Shown one piece after another: positions 53,266 to 62,024 of a stretch of DNA of 64,000 nucleotides; positions within the stretch are counted from its first letter, which is position 1, and each line of letters opens with the position of its first letter. A program made the translations under genes and the position numbers. Source of the DNA: Parasedimentitalea denitrificans (GTDB taxonomy: Bacteria > Pseudomonadota > Alphaproteobacteria > Rhodobacterales > Rhodobacteraceae). The stretch lies in assembly GCF_011813015.1 (NCBI RefSeq), contig NZ_QHLQ01000002.1, forward strand, positions 62,001 through 126,000. The letters run 5' to 3'. The notes below the pieces were generated by a model that saw nothing but the letters and a program-made list of their open reading frames with translations, had not been told where the DNA came from and did not search any database.

Positions 53266-55460
53266 CCGATTTTACATATGACGTAGACGCAGATGGCGTG
53301 GCCATCATCACATGGGACGCCGTCGGCAAGTCCATGAACGTGCTGACCCGCGAGGCCTTTGGTCTGGTCGAGGAGTACATCGATCGTGCGCTGGCAGATG
53401 ATGCCGTCAAAGGTGTGGTGATCACCAGCGGCAAGAAGGACTTTGCCGGTGGCATGGACCTGAACGTACTGGCCACCATCCGCGATGAATCTGGTGATGA
53501 CCCGGCTCAGGGGCTGTTTGACTTCACCATGAACGGCCATCGCATCCTGCGTAAGCTGGAGCGCGCCGGAATGGAGCCCAAGACCAACAAGGGCGGCAAG
53601 CCGGTGGCCTGCGCCATCACAGGCACCTGCGCCGGCATTGGAACCGAAATCGCGCTGGCCTGTCACCACCGGGTGATGACTGACAATCCTAAATCTAAAA
53701 TCGGCCTGCCAGAAATCATGCTGGGGATCTTCCCCGGTGGTGGTGGCACCATCCGCTATTCGCGCATGGTTGGCGCAATGGCTGCGGCGCCTGTTCTGCT
53801 GGAAGGCAAGATGCTGGACCCGAAGAAGGCAAAAGGCGCGCAGCTGATTGATGCGGTGGATGCTGACCCACTAGAGGCCGCGCGTCAGTGGGTCTTGAAC
53901 GCCAAGCCTGCAGACATCGTTAAACCATGGGATGCCAAGGGCTATAAAATGCCTGGTGGTGCGCCCTATCACCCCGCTGGCTTCATGACCTTTGTCGGCG
54001 CCAGCGCCATGATCAATGGCAAAACTCAGGGCGCGTTCCCTGCTGCCAAGGCGTTGCTGAGTGCGATCTACGAAGGCTCGCTGGTTGATTTCGACAATGC
54101 GCTGAAGATTGAGGCGCGTTGGTTCACCCATGTGCTGATGAACCCGTCATCCTCCGCCATGATCCGCAGCCTGTTCATCAACAAACAAGCTCTGGAAAAA
54201 GGTGCTGTGCGTCCGCAGGACGTCGAAGATCAGTCGGTCAAGAAGATTGGCGTGTTGGGTGCAGGCATGATGGGCGCTGGTATTGCGCTGGTGTCGGCTC
54301 AGGCCGGTATGGAAGTCATACTGGTCGACCGTGACCAAGAGGCAGCGGACAAGGGCAAGGCCTATTCTGCCAGCTACATGGACAAGGGCATCAAGCGCGG
54401 CAAGGCCACGCCTGAGAAGAAAGAGGCGCTGCTGGAGCGGATCACTGCGACGCCGGATCTGGAGCAGCTAAAGGGCTGTGATCTGATCATCGAGGCGGTG
54501 TTCGAAGATCCCGGCGTCAAAGCCGAGATGACCAAAAAGGTCGAGGCGATCATCCCCGAGGATTGCATCTTTGCCTCAAACACCTCGACCTTGCCGATCA
54601 CTGACCTGGCCGAGGCCTCGGTAAGACCCGAGCAGTTCATCGGCATTCACTTTTTCTCTCCGGTAGAAAAGATGTTCCTAGTGGAAATCATCAAGGGTGA
54701 GAAAACAGGTGACCGGGCCGTCGCCAAGGCGCTCGACTATGTGCGTCAAATCCGCAAGACGCCGATCGTGGTCAATGACGCCCGGTTCTTCTACTGCAAC
54801 CGTTGTATCATCCCCTACATCAACGAAGGTGTGCGGATGATCGCCGAGGGCGTGTCACCCGTGCTGATCGACAACGCGGCACGCCAGCTTGGGTTCCCGG
54901 TAGGACCGATCCAGTTGACCGATGAGACCTCGATTGATCTGGGTGCCAAGATTGCTAGAGCGACCAAGGCGGCACTGGGCGATGACTATCCTGAAAGCCC
55001 GTCAGATGAGGTTTTGTTCTTCTTTGAAGGGCTTGAGCGTAAGGGCCGTAAGTCCAATGCCGGGTTCTTTGACTACGACGACAAGGGCAAGCGGGTTGAG
55101 TACTGGAAAGGCGTGCACGACAAGTATCCGTTGGCCGAGGAACAGCCAGACCTGATCGAGGTTCAGGAACGTTTGATGTTCTCGCAAGTACTGGAAGCGG
55201 TGCGAGCGCTGGAAGAAGGTGTGCTGGAAGACATTCGTGAAGGGGATGTTGGGGCGGTTCTGGCTTGGGGGTTTGCACCCTGGTCCGGTGGCCCGCTGAG
55301 TTGGCTGGATATCATCGGCACGCCATATGCTGCTGAACGTTGCGATCAGCTGACCGAGCAATACGGTGAACGCTTTGCTTGCCCACCGTTGCTGCGTGAA
55401 ATGGCCGCTAAGGGGCAGACTTTCTATGGTCGGTTCGATCCGGCGAAACAAAGCGCATAA
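53262..55460 (+). CDS. fadJ: bifunctional enoyl-CoA hydratase / 3-hydroxyacyl-CoA dehydrogenase (FadJ type)
   Basis: Second and third steps of beta-oxidation. The 732-residue protein has an N-terminal crotonase domain (1 to ~190, with KKDFAGGMDL, TCAGIGTEIALACHHRV and GLPEIMLGIFPGGGGTIRYSR) and a C-terminal NAD-dependent dehydrogenase (~325-725, with IGVLGAGMMGAGIALVSAQAG, HFFSPVEKMFLVEI bearing the catalytic His, and NRCIIPYINEGVRMI). FadB and FadJ are hard to separate; FadJ is used loosely. It is the last gene, followed by a strong terminator. Confidence 0.94.
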   Translation: MTDFTYDVDADGVAIITWDAVGKSMNVLTREAFGLVEEYIDRALADDAVKGVVITSGKKDFAGGMDLNVLATIRDESGDDPAQGLFDFTMNGHRILRKLERAGMEPKTNKGGKPVACAITGTCAGIGTEIALACHHRVMTDNPKSKIGLPEIMLGIFPGGGGTIRYSRMVGAMAAAPVLLEGKMLDPKKAKGAQLIDAVDADPLEAARQWVLNAKPADIVKPWDAKGYKMPGGAPYHPAGFMTFVGASAMINGKTQGAFPAAKALLSAIYEGSLVDFDNALKIEARWFTHVLMNPSSSAMIRSLFINKQALEKGAVRPQDVEDQSVKKIGVLGAGMMGAGIALVSAQAGMEVILVDRDQEAADKGKAYSASYMDKGIKRGKATPEKKEALLERITATPDLEQLKGCDLIIEAVFEDPGVKAEMTKKVEAIIPEDCIFASNTSTLPITDLAEASVRPEQFIGIHFFSPVEKMFLVEIIKGEKTGDRAVAKALDYVRQIRKTPIVVNDARFFYCNRCIIPYINEGVRMIAEGVSPVLIDNAARQLGFPVGPIQLTDETSIDLGAKIARATKAALGDDYPESPSDEVLFFFEGLERKGRKSNAGFFDYDDKGKRVEYWKGVHDKYPLAEEQPDLIEVQERLMFSQVLEAVRALEEGVLEDIREGDVGAVLAWGFAPWSGGPLSWLDIIGTPYAAERCDQLTEQYGERFACPPLLREMAAKGQTFYGRFDPAKQSA

Positions 55461-55478
55461 GCAGCAGGCACGATATCA

Positions 55479-55506
55479 GGCCATCCAACTTATTGGGTGG
55501 CCTTTT
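55479..55506 (+). terminator. intrinsic terminator of the beta-oxidation operon
   Basis: GGCCATCCAA pairs with TTGGGTGGCC over 10 bp (one G-T, loop CTTA), followed by TTTT, 18 bp past the fadJ stop. Confidence 0.9.
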
Positions 55507-55535
55507 CAACCCGGTAGTACCGCAACGACACAAAC

Positions 55536-55571
55536 AAAAAAGGGGCGTCTGACTTTTGTCGCGCCCCTTTT
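55536..55571 (-). terminator. intrinsic terminator of the Hint-like gene
   Basis: AAAAGGGGCG and CGCCCCTTTT pair perfectly over 10 bp around a 14-nt loop. Read leftward the stem is followed by six T. It can also back up termination from the fadJ side. Confidence 0.85.
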
Positions 55572-55590
55572 GAGAGATGAGTTTGCGGTT

Positions 55591-56277
55591 TTACCGCACT
55601 GAGACAAACTGGGCTTCGCCCTGTCGGCCCAATCCTGCGGGCACATCTGCAGCCCAAAACGATTCATCAGCCATCATGTTTTCGATCAGATCCCGGGCTG
55701 TGTCCTGTTGCAAGACACGGTACAGCCCCTCACGTGGACCTGCTGTTTCCAGGATACTAGTGGGGGTTGCACTGAAACCCAGCAGACCAGCCTCAAGATA
55801 GATGACTTCGTCCTGAGCAAATCGGGGGATCACCACATCAAACTGTTGCCCAGCTGGGGCACGGTGAATTCCTCGGTAACCTTCTAGTGCACAGGCAGGT
55901 ACGACCACAAAAGGATCACCCTGAGCATCTTCGGCCAGATCACTTTCCACCAGAATCCCCTGATCCGGCATGACCCACATAGGGACACGGTTATGCAACG
56001 CATCCTTTGGCACGAACATCGGGCATTGTGGGTCTACGAAACTATCATTGGCCATTTGAACGGTAACACGGTGCAATTCGGTGATTTCTTGCATGCCATG
56101 ATCAAATGTAAGCACCTTGTCACCTACGCTAAGTGCTTCGACGACCCGCCATCCCAGGTTCGATGCCACATGTGTTCCAGCAAAGAAACCACCCTGCCCA
56201 GTAGACACCATTGGCATTTCGGTGCCCAGGCCAGTATCCACAGAAGAAGTCTTGCGTTTAGTGATCCAGTCAAACAT
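55591..56277 (-). CDS. Hint-like domain protein lacking the nucleophilic Cys
   Basis: The 228-residue product has a Hint_2-type fold seen in alphaproteobacteria: GGFFAGTHVASNLGWRVVEALSVGDKVLTFDHGMQEITEL, then PMWVMPDQGILVESDLAEDA and VPACALEGYRGI. Active Hint domains start with a Cys or Ser before the xAGT turn (for example CFxAGT); here GFFAGT leaves no nucleophile, so protein splicing or autocleavage is unlikely. No signal peptide is seen. Function unknown. The gene is monocistronic with its own terminator. Confidence 0.82.
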   Translation of the reverse strand: MFDWITKRKTSSVDTGLGTEMPMVSTGQGGFFAGTHVASNLGWRVVEALSVGDKVLTFDHGMQEITELHRVTVQMANDSFVDPQCPMFVPKDALHNRVPMWVMPDQGILVESDLAEDAQGDPFVVVPACALEGYRGIHRAPAGQQFDVVIPRFAQDEVIYLEAGLLGFSATPTSILETAGPREGLYRVLQQDTARDLIENMMADESFWAADVPAGLGRQGEAQFVSVR

Positions 56278-56474
56278 CGTCTTTTCCTTCTAAAAAGACG
56301 GCCCTGCCCGATGGCAAAAGCGCGTAGTATTCGTGTCAGTCCCAAGTCACCGTTCATTCACGCCACAAGTGGGCCGGAAACAAGGCATCTCGGGGTCATT
56401 GTCGGCGATGGTCACCTAATCCCAGAAAATTCAGAGGATTAGAGGCCATCGAACGACAACAGCTCAATGTCTGA

Positions 56475-57140
56475 TTAAAGGGATAGAGGAGAGTCGTTAA
56501 AAGAGTATTCAAATTGAGCGATATCTTCGGCGCAGCTATGAGAAACCGACTCGGCCGAAGAAGAATCATAATAGGTTCGCCAGTCGCGCCGACGTGATGA
56601 CGTGTTCGCCAACGGAAGTTTCAGCTCAAACCCAAGGTGATCAAACAGTGGCTGCGCATCGATAGCAAAGTGCTCTAATCGGATGTATAGCTGGCACTGA
56701 AGGCTTCCATCACGGTAGCGCATATAGGATGACGCCGGCGCCGCCCGGAACGCCGCCATCGTTTGAGGGTGGCTGACAAAATCACAAAAGCTGAGCCTTT
56801 GCGCCAGATGCACAGTCGGATTGTCAAAGCTCTGTTCTTGCAGCCAGTGGTAATAACTAACCGCACGGTCCCAAGGGTTGCGTACCAGTGTAAAGGCAAA
56901 CAGGCCACGGAGTGTCTGGTCAGGCACCAAACCTTCAATGTCGCCCAAAGTAGAGTGTTTCCATTTACGCCCAGCGGTCGAAACGTCCTTTACCCGATGC
57001 CGCCGCCGCCGTGCCTTGGGGGTGTCACCCAGCATGATATCATCTGCCATGGCACGGGATTCTAACGCCAACGCCAGCGCAGTGCCGCCGGTCTTGGGAC
57101 TATGGATAAACACGTATGAGCGGCCAAGAGAAAGGATCAT
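56475..57140 (-). CDS. sulfotransferase family 2-like protein
   Basis: The 221-residue product has the PAPS-binding 5' loop SPKTGGTALALALE (14-27) and the 3'-phosphate motif LVRNPWDRAVSYYHWL, placing it with Golgi-type/Stf0-like sulfotransferases that sulfate carbohydrates or lipids. Residues around CDFVSHP follow. The acceptor is unknown. The next gene leftward (Hint) is 197 bp away and the kinase gene upstream is 96 bp away. Confidence 0.87.
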   Translation of the reverse strand: MILSLGRSYVFIHSPKTGGTALALALESRAMADDIMLGDTPKARRRRHRVKDVSTAGRKWKHSTLGDIEGLVPDQTLRGLFAFTLVRNPWDRAVSYYHWLQEQSFDNPTVHLAQRLSFCDFVSHPQTMAAFRAAPASSYMRYRDGSLQCQLYIRLEHFAIDAQPLFDHLGFELKLPLANTSSRRRDWRTYYDSSSAESVSHSCAEDIAQFEYSFNDSPLSL

Positions 57141-57236
57141 TTGCGCAGGCTATGCTATTGGACTGCTATTGGAAACCAGCACCACTCAATGTTCAAGCAC
57201 ATGGCTCGGCACACCTATTTCGAGGCTAACTGTGAG

Positions 57237-58019
57237 CTACACAACATTCCCCAATAGGCCTTCAACTCTCTTATCAAATGCCTCTGCCTCTTGACGCCAG
57301 TGGTCCAAGTGACCCTCTGCTATCAATCGGCCTGCCGCCTCGGCTCCGACCATCTTAGTTATCGCGGTCTCGTCGCTCATATGGTGCAAAACCTTGGACA
57401 CCATCATCAGCACATCCTGTGGGGACTGCCCACCGTATGTCCGACACAAAAGCCGTAATCTGGGACTATTGGAGTTCGCGTCTTTTTCCGAAGCTTCGTG
57501 CAACTCGCCCGGCGCAAATGACAAAGGAACCATCCAGTAGGCCAAGTAAGCCAAATCACGCACGCGAGGTCCGGGGCCACATAGTTCAAAATCCAGGATC
57601 GACACTGGAACACCGTTGCGAAACACCATGTTGTAGGGCGCAAAGTCGTTGTGGCAGATGACTTCTCTGCGTTCGGTGTCTGGATGGCGGTAGACCCAAT
57701 TGGCGGGATCAAGTGTGGCGAAACCAACCGACACATCATGAAGCTTTCGAAGCAGTGTTGCACTTTCAGTCAGTGCATCAACGTTGTCCCACATGTCGCT
57801 TGGGAATTCCGTTTCACCTTCAATGAAGGACAGAATCTCACGCTGGTTTTCATCAATCCCCAGAAATCGTGGCGCAGGTACATTCTTGCGTTCTAGATGA
57901 CACAAGTAATCGTGAATCGTGGCGCTTTGAGGTCTGGTTGATCGCCGTACCGTATCACCAACCCTGACAACAGTGTTGATATTACCGCCACTCAGAATTT
58001 GTTCTTCGTTGGTGCTCAT
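57237..58019 (-). CDS. aminoglycoside phosphotransferase (APH) family kinase
   Basis: The 260-residue product has a kinase-like fold of the APH/choline kinase family: VICHNDFAPYNMVFRNGVPVSILDFELCGPGPRVRDLAYLAYW carries the catalytic HNDFAPYN and the metal-binding DFE. The N-terminal lobe (NTVVRVGDTVRRSTRPQS, FSFIEGETEFP-like) is short. Substrates may be amino sugars, choline-like molecules or drugs. It lies 30 bp downstream of the agmatinase gene on the same strand, so both may belong to one amine pathway. Confidence 0.87.
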   Translation of the reverse strand: MSTNEEQILSGGNINTVVRVGDTVRRSTRPQSATIHDYLCHLERKNVPAPRFLGIDENQREILSFIEGETEFPSDMWDNVDALTESATLLRKLHDVSVGFATLDPANWVYRHPDTERREVICHNDFAPYNMVFRNGVPVSILDFELCGPGPRVRDLAYLAYWMVPLSFAPGELHEASEKDANSNSPRLRLLCRTYGGQSPQDVLMMVSKVLHHMSDETAITKMVGAEAAGRLIAEGHLDHWRQEAEAFDKRVEGLLGNVV

Positions 58020-58049
58020 TCAATCATCTACCTTTGCAAGCCTTCAGGT

Positions 58050-59018
58050 TCATGCACTTCGGTTATGGAAAATGAAGCCAAGGAAATTCAACAATAACTG
58101 CGCCGCCAGAACCTGTGTGCTTTCGGTTGGGTCATAGGCTGGGGCAACCTCGACAAGATCTATGCCGACGACATCTCCACGAGAGCTTAACCCCTGAAGG
58201 ATTTCAAGCACATCATAATACATGAACCCGCCGTGGCTGGGTGTGCCGGTGCCTGCTGCAATAGATGGGCAGAAGGCATCAATGTCGATGGTCACGTAAT
58301 AGCGTGCGTTTTCCGGGATGCGGTCCAGAACAGCCTCGGTTCCCAGCTTACGCACCTGCCGTACGGATAGAATGTCAGAGCCGCGCGCACGGGCGTCATC
58401 ATATCCTGATTTCGCCGTGGAAGAGACATTGCGGATACCGAGCTGGGTCATGCCAGAGACGTAGCTTTTCTCGATGGCGCGGCGCATTGGGTTGCCGTGG
58501 CCAGCTGTCACTCCGTGGCGTTCGTCGACAAAATCCAGATGGGCATCAATCTGGATCACATGTATCGGCCCCTTTTCGGCGCAATCCTCGGCAAAGGCAT
58601 TGATACAGGGTATATTGATGGAATGATCGCCACCGATGGTTACCGGCAGCGCACCTGCATCAAGGATCTTCTTGACCCCATATTCAATGTTGGTGTGGCT
58701 TTCCTCGGTCTTGGTATGGATGATATCCGCATCGCCAATATCAACGATACGAACGTCGCTCCCCAAATAGGTTGCGTCATCCTCATGATCATAAGCGCCA
58801 GAATGGCCAAAACTGAACAGAGTTGATGCCTCTCGCACAGCGCGAGGACCAAAGCGCGCACCGGGGCGGAATTGGCACCCGAAATCATATGGTGCCCCCA
58901 GGATAGCCACGTCTGCATCAATCGCATCCCAGTCAGAGACATACTCTTTTTTGCCAAATGTGGATATTCCCACAAAGGGTAGATTTAGGCGTCCAGTCTC
59001 GTATCCGTGATCTGACAT
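58050..59018 (-). CDS. speB: agmatinase/ureohydrolase family enzyme
   Basis: Mn-dependent hydrolysis of a guanidino compound to urea plus an amine, classically agmatine to putrescine. The 322-residue product has the metal motifs GGDHSIN, DAHLDFVDERHG and DIDAFCPSIAAGTGTPSHGG, where the family usually has DIDxxDP; the DxD metal pair is kept and the later Asp is Cys. PGARFGPRAVREAS matches the N-terminal family motif. Guanidinobutyrase, guanidinopropionase or guanidine hydrolase are possible alternatives. Upstream is a 254-bp gene-free promoter region. Confidence 0.9.
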   Translation of the reverse strand: MSDHGYETGRLNLPFVGISTFGKKEYVSDWDAIDADVAILGAPYDFGCQFRPGARFGPRAVREASTLFSFGHSGAYDHEDDATYLGSDVRIVDIGDADIIHTKTEESHTNIEYGVKKILDAGALPVTIGGDHSINIPCINAFAEDCAEKGPIHVIQIDAHLDFVDERHGVTAGHGNPMRRAIEKSYVSGMTQLGIRNVSSTAKSGYDDARARGSDILSVRQVRKLGTEAVLDRIPENARYYVTIDIDAFCPSIAAGTGTPSHGGFMYYDVLEILQGLSSRGDVVGIDLVEVAPAYDPTESTQVLAAQLLLNFLGFIFHNRSA

Positions 59019-59272
59019 TTGCTCTTCTCTCTGCGTCCGGTTTTTTCAATTATCTCGTGCATTTAGGAAATAGTATGCACCCTCATCAACTTGTCAATTC
59101 CTAGAAATCGGCGGATCTATTAGATCGAACCTCATTCTTTGCAAAGGTAACTAAACTTCGCACTAGCGCCTATAAATGAAATGAAATCACCCGCGCCCCT
59201 TTTCAACTGAAATAAGTATGCGCAGTATCGCCGAAGAATACTGAATCACAGTGCGTTAAGTGGAGGGTTGCA

Positions 59273-60901
59273 ATGGGTTGGATGGCTGACGAAACAGGGC
59301 TGGAGAAGACAGAGGCAAATCATGTGGCATTGACGCCGTTGTCTCATCTGCGTCGCGCATCGGTGGTGTTCAAAGACCACCTGGCCGTCAGCTATGGTAC
59401 TCATCGCAAAACCTACAGCGAGTATTATCAACGCTGCACGCAGCTTGCTTCGGGGCTGGTCAAACTTGGGGTCAAACCTGGGGATGTTGTGGCAACGCTA
59501 ATCCCTAACTTGCCTGCCCAGGCCGAAGCGCATTTTGGTGTGCCTGCCTGTAGCGCAGTGCTGAACACCATCAACACACGGCTAGATGTCGGCACGGTGG
59601 CCTATATCTTTGACCACGGTGGTGCCAAGGTTGTCCTGGTGGATTCCCAGTTTCTGGAGCTTGCCGAAGCCGCAGTCGGGGCGATGGATGGGCCTGCGCC
59701 GATCCTGATCGAGGTTCCTGATGATCAAGCAGGCTGGCACGCAAGTGGGCGGCACCAAACCTACGAGGATCTACTTGCAGGAGGCGATGTTAATTTCGAC
59801 TGGATCCTGCCAGAAGATGAGTGGGAAAGTCTGGCGCTGAACTATACCTCTGGCACCACGGGGCGACCTAAGGGCGTGGTGTATCACCATCGCGGCGCCT
59901 ATCTGATGACCATGGGAACAGTGGTCTCGTGGCGGATGGTATTGCATCCTGTCTACCTAACTATTGTACCAATGTTTCACTGCAACGGTTGGAACCACAC
60001 CTGGATGATGCCGCTGTTGGGTGGCACGCTGGTATGCTGTCGTGATGTCTCGGCCAAGGCGGTTTACAATGCCATCCACTATGAGCGCGTCACCCATTTT
60101 GGCGGTGCCCCGATTGTGCTGAACCTAATCGTCAACGCCTTGGACGAGGACCGTCGGACGTTCGACCATCAGGTTGAGGTCTTTACAGCAGGTGCCCCAC
60201 CTGCCCCGGCAACCTTAGCCAAGATCGAGGATCTCGGGTTCAACATCACTCAGGTCTACGGACTAACTGAAACCTATGGCCATGTCACCGAGTGCTACTG
60301 GAACGCTGACGAATGGGATGGGCTAGACAAGCCCGGCACTGCCGCCATCAAGGCGCGACAAGGTGTGGCGATGCCGATGATGGAACATGTGGTTGTACGT
60401 GATAGCGACCACCAGCCAGTGCCTATGGATGGCGTTACCCAAGGTGAAATTGCCATTCGCGGTAATTCGGTCATGAAAGGCTACCTGAAGAACCCAGAAG
60501 CCACTGCTGAAGCCTTTGCCGATGGGTATTTCAATTCTGGCGACATTGCTGTGCAGCATCCCGATAGCTATGTGCAGATCTCGGACCGGGCCAAAGATAT
60601 CATTATCTCAGGTGGCGAGAATATATCGTCCGTTGAGATCGAAGGCGTATTGATGGGGCACCCGGATATCAGTCTTGCAGCTGTCGTTGCCAAGCCCGAC
60701 GACAAATGGGGCGAAGTGCCCTGTGCCTTTGTTGAGCTGAAACCGGGTACCAACCCCAGTGCGGCTGACCTGATCAGCTTTGCCCGGGAAACTCTGGCTG
60801 GCTTCAAAACGCCAAAAACAGTCCTATTTCAAGAGCTTCCCAAAACCTCCACCGGTAAAATTCAGAAGTTTGAGTTACGCAAGATTGCCGAAGCTCTTTG
60901 A
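59273..60901 (+). CDS. AMP-forming acyl-CoA synthetase
   Basis: Activates a carboxylic acid to acyl-CoA through an acyl-adenylate. The 542-residue enzyme has the P-loop-like LNYTSGTTGRPKGVVYHHRG, VYGLTETYGHVTECYW (A5), the YFNSGDIAVQHPDSY hinge region (A7/A8, with ISDRAKDIIISGGENIS) and the C-terminal catalytic Lys in TSTGKIQKFELRKIA. The group is close to plant AMP-binding and 3-methylmercaptopropionate (DmdB-like) ligases, so the substrate could be short, branched or sulfur-containing acids. GGAGGG precedes the ATG. A strong hairpin follows. Confidence 0.93.
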   Translation: MGWMADETGLEKTEANHVALTPLSHLRRASVVFKDHLAVSYGTHRKTYSEYYQRCTQLASGLVKLGVKPGDVVATLIPNLPAQAEAHFGVPACSAVLNTINTRLDVGTVAYIFDHGGAKVVLVDSQFLELAEAAVGAMDGPAPILIEVPDDQAGWHASGRHQTYEDLLAGGDVNFDWILPEDEWESLALNYTSGTTGRPKGVVYHHRGAYLMTMGTVVSWRMVLHPVYLTIVPMFHCNGWNHTWMMPLLGGTLVCCRDVSAKAVYNAIHYERVTHFGGAPIVLNLIVNALDEDRRTFDHQVEVFTAGAPPAPATLAKIEDLGFNITQVYGLTETYGHVTECYWNADEWDGLDKPGTAAIKARQGVAMPMMEHVVVRDSDHQPVPMDGVTQGEIAIRGNSVMKGYLKNPEATAEAFADGYFNSGDIAVQHPDSYVQISDRAKDIIISGGENISSVEIEGVLMGHPDISLAAVVAKPDDKWGEVPCAFVELKPGTNPSAADLISFARETLAGFKTPKTVLFQELPKTSTGKIQKFELRKIAEAL

Positions 60902-60929
60902 CTGAAGGCAAGGCAGAAAAATGAAATCG

Positions 60930-60957
60930 CTTGGTGGCAAAGCCATTTGCCGCCAAG
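60930..60957 (+). terminator. hairpin after the acyl-CoA synthetase
   Basis: CTTGGTGGCAAA and TTTGCCGCCAAG pair over 12 bp (one G-T) with loop GCCA. No T tract follows, but the stem is the longest in this part of the window. Confidence 0.6.
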
Positions 60958-61012
60958 GGGCCAACCGTGTTAGCCTCACTTCGTAAATTGAGGCACAGGC
61001 AAGAATAAGCAG

Positions 61013-62023
61013 ATGACTGCACTCAGGGAATATCAACGGCTTGAGGCTGCGGGCCTATGGCGCGCCAGCCCCGATGATCAACGCCGTGATGTAGTTGTAT
61101 CAATCGGTGATGCCACGCTAACGATCCTCGACATGAAGGATCAGCCCATTGCCCATTGGTCTCTGGCTGCGGTGGAACGATTGAATCCTGGCCGTTACCC
61201 GGCAATTTTCCATCCAGACGGCGACCCCGGCGAAACGCTAGAGCTGGCGGAAGATGAAACCACTATGCTGAACGCAATTGACCGGGTGCAACAGGCTATC
61301 GAAGGCGCTCGCCCTCATCCTGGACGGTTACGCTCCGTCAGTGTACTGGGCGGCCTTGGTTTGATTGCGGCCCTGTTGGTGTTCTGGTTACCCGGCGCCA
61401 TGATCAATCACACTGTCAGTGTAGTTCCTGACATCAAGCGCAAAGCCATTGGCCAAGCCCTGCTGGGCCGTATCGAGCGGGTTTCAGGCCAAGCCTGTGC
61501 GACGCCAGAAACAGTCCCAATTCTGGCTAAGTTAGCAGAACGAACCGGCGTCCGGCAGGTTGTTGTATTACGCGATGCCGTGTCGACCAGTCTGCACCTA
61601 CCAGGTAACATTATTCTGCTGAATCGCTCGCTGGTCGAAGATCACGAAGATCCAGCCGTTGCGGCGGGTGCGATCTTGGTCGAACGAACGCGCGCGCAAA
61701 CCAGCGATCCTTTGACCGAAGTTTTGAACTCCGGCGGGCTGCTTGCTTCGTTCCGGCTTTTGACCACAGGGAAGTTAGATCGCGGCAGTTTGGATCATTA
61801 CGCCGAAACAATGGTCAGCATGCCGCGTCCAGTCGTATCCGAGGAAAAAATCCTTGCCACCTTTGCGCAAGCTGCAATCCCCTCTACGCCTTATGCTTAT
61901 GCCCAGGATATTACAGGTGAAAAAGTCTTGGGGTTAGTCGAGGCAGACCCGATGGCGGGACGTAGTCTGGAACCCATTCTGAATGACCGCGACTGGGTTC
62001 AGCTGCAAAATATCTGCAGCTGA
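61013..62023 (+). CDS. single-span membrane protein, possible degenerate M48-like fold
   Basis: The 336-residue product has a cytoplasmic-looking N-terminal domain (about 1-105), one membrane span (107-129) and a C-terminal domain. In the latter LPGNIILLNRSLVED (196-210) followed by AGAILVERTRA (218-228) sits where M48 peptidases have their beta-strand, NxGL helix and HExxH helix. The HExxH zinc motif is absent (ILVERTR), so any relation is to a catalytically dead member. Family not otherwise recognised. It stands alone between the acyl-CoA synthetase and the SPOR gene, with which it converges. Confidence 0.7.
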   Translation: MTALREYQRLEAAGLWRASPDDQRRDVVVSIGDATLTILDMKDQPIAHWSLAAVERLNPGRYPAIFHPDGDPGETLELAEDETTMLNAIDRVQQAIEGARPHPGRLRSVSVLGGLGLIAALLVFWLPGAMINHTVSVVPDIKRKAIGQALLGRIERVSGQACATPETVPILAKLAERTGVRQVVVLRDAVSTSLHLPGNIILLNRSLVEDHEDPAVAAGAILVERTRAQTSDPLTEVLNSGGLLASFRLLTTGKLDRGSLDHYAETMVSMPRPVVSEEKILATFAQAAIPSTPYAYAQDITGEKVLGLVEADPMAGRSLEPILNDRDWVQLQNICS

Positions 62024-62024
62024 T

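Noticed and set aside
57237-58019. Antibiotic resistance kinase
   Set aside because: APH-fold proteins are broad; no resistance context is present, so only the family is stated.
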